From Halieaceae bacterium (GTDB taxonomy: Bacteria; Pseudomonadota; Gammaproteobacteria; Pseudomonadales; Halieaceae), in NCBI GenBank assembly GCA_028282105.1, contig JANQIO010000140.1, forward strand, positions 1-33,681: a stretch of 33,681 nt of DNA. The letters are read 5' to 3'. Of this stretch, positions 33,611 through 33,681 are shown piece after piece; position 1 is the stretch's first letter; each line of letters opens with the position of its first letter. The notes under the pieces are model-generated. The model was not told where the DNA came from, did not search any database, and worked only from the letters and a program-made list of their open reading frames with translations. The position numbers and the translations under genes are program-made.

Positions 33611-33681
33611 GCCGGGGTGGTGAAATTGGTAGACACAGGAGACTTAAAATCTCCCGGCCTTTGGGCCGTGCGGGTTCAAGT
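33611..33681 (+). tRNA. tRNA-Leu (anticodon UAA), truncated by the window edge
   Basis: The acceptor strand GCCGGGG, D-arm with GGTAGAC, anticodon stem GGAGA/TCTCC with loop CTTAAAA (33643-33649, anticodon TAA at 33645-33647), a long class II variable arm (CGGCC...GGCCG) and the start of the T arm (GGGTTCAAGT) are all visible. It decodes UUA. The last part of the T arm and acceptor stem lie beyond the window. A TATGAT at 33595-33600 could be its -10 element, overlapping the end of the preceding gene region. Confidence 0.95.

Noticed and set aside
1-33681. Mobile elements, CRISPR arrays, integrase or attachment site at the tRNA-Leu
   Set aside because: No transposase, repeat-spacer pattern or integrase was seen; the tRNA 3' end, where an attachment site would be, is outside the window.

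Overview
This GC-rich window looks like chromosome from an aerobic anoxygenic phototrophic proteobacterium. The best guess is a marine gammaproteobacterium of the OM60/NOR5 (Halieaceae) type. That placement is inference from gene content and order plus a heme-sensor stressosome of the kind known from Vibrio; no 16S gene is present to confirm it.

Positions 1-17585 hold about half of a photosynthesis gene cluster. Read on the minus strand, crtE-crtF-bchC-bchX-bchY-bchZ-pufQ-pufL-pufM form the classical purple-bacterial superoperon; pufM runs off the left edge. The light-harvesting genes pufB and pufA are missing from their usual place between pufQ and pufL. Divergent from crtE are crtD and crtC (plus strand). 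They converge on a second minus-strand block, bchI-bchD-bchO then crtI-crtB. Together these encode steps from geranylgeranyl-PP to methoxylated carotenoids of the spirilloxanthin/spheroidene type, the magnesium chelatase subunits I and D, chlorophyllide reductase BchXYZ, BchC, and reaction-centre L and M subunits. Three intergenic regions (before bchC, between crtE and crtD, before crtI) each carry a tandem pair of TGT-N12-ACA boxes, the recognition pattern of the redox/light repressor PpsR/CrtJ. A weaker single box lies before bchI.

Positions 17769-23556 (plus strand) hold an alpha/beta hydrolase coupled to a DUF3422 membrane protein, then a separate set: a membrane-anchored glutamate-synthase-like flavoprotein, a DoxX-family protein and a CPA1-type Na+/H+ antiporter.

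Positions 23573-30463 (minus strand) form a tightly coupled seven-gene operon: RsbR with an N-terminal globin-type heme sensor, RsbS, an RsbT-RsbX fusion, an RsbU-like phosphatase fused to an RsbW-like kinase, an RsbV-like STAS protein, a Na/Pi-cotransporter-family protein with a PhoU-like tail, and a thioesterase. It is a complete stressosome and partner-switch cascade with no sigma factor beside it, and is the most unusual system in the window. RsbS appears to lack the phosphorylatable serine.

Positions 30583-33681 hold a Tat-exported short-chain dehydrogenase, a neurotransmitter:sodium symporter, a small unknown membrane protein and the start of a tRNA-Leu(UAA) cut by the right edge. No insertion sequences, CRISPR arrays or integrases were seen. 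No gene-free stretch exceeds 300 bases.
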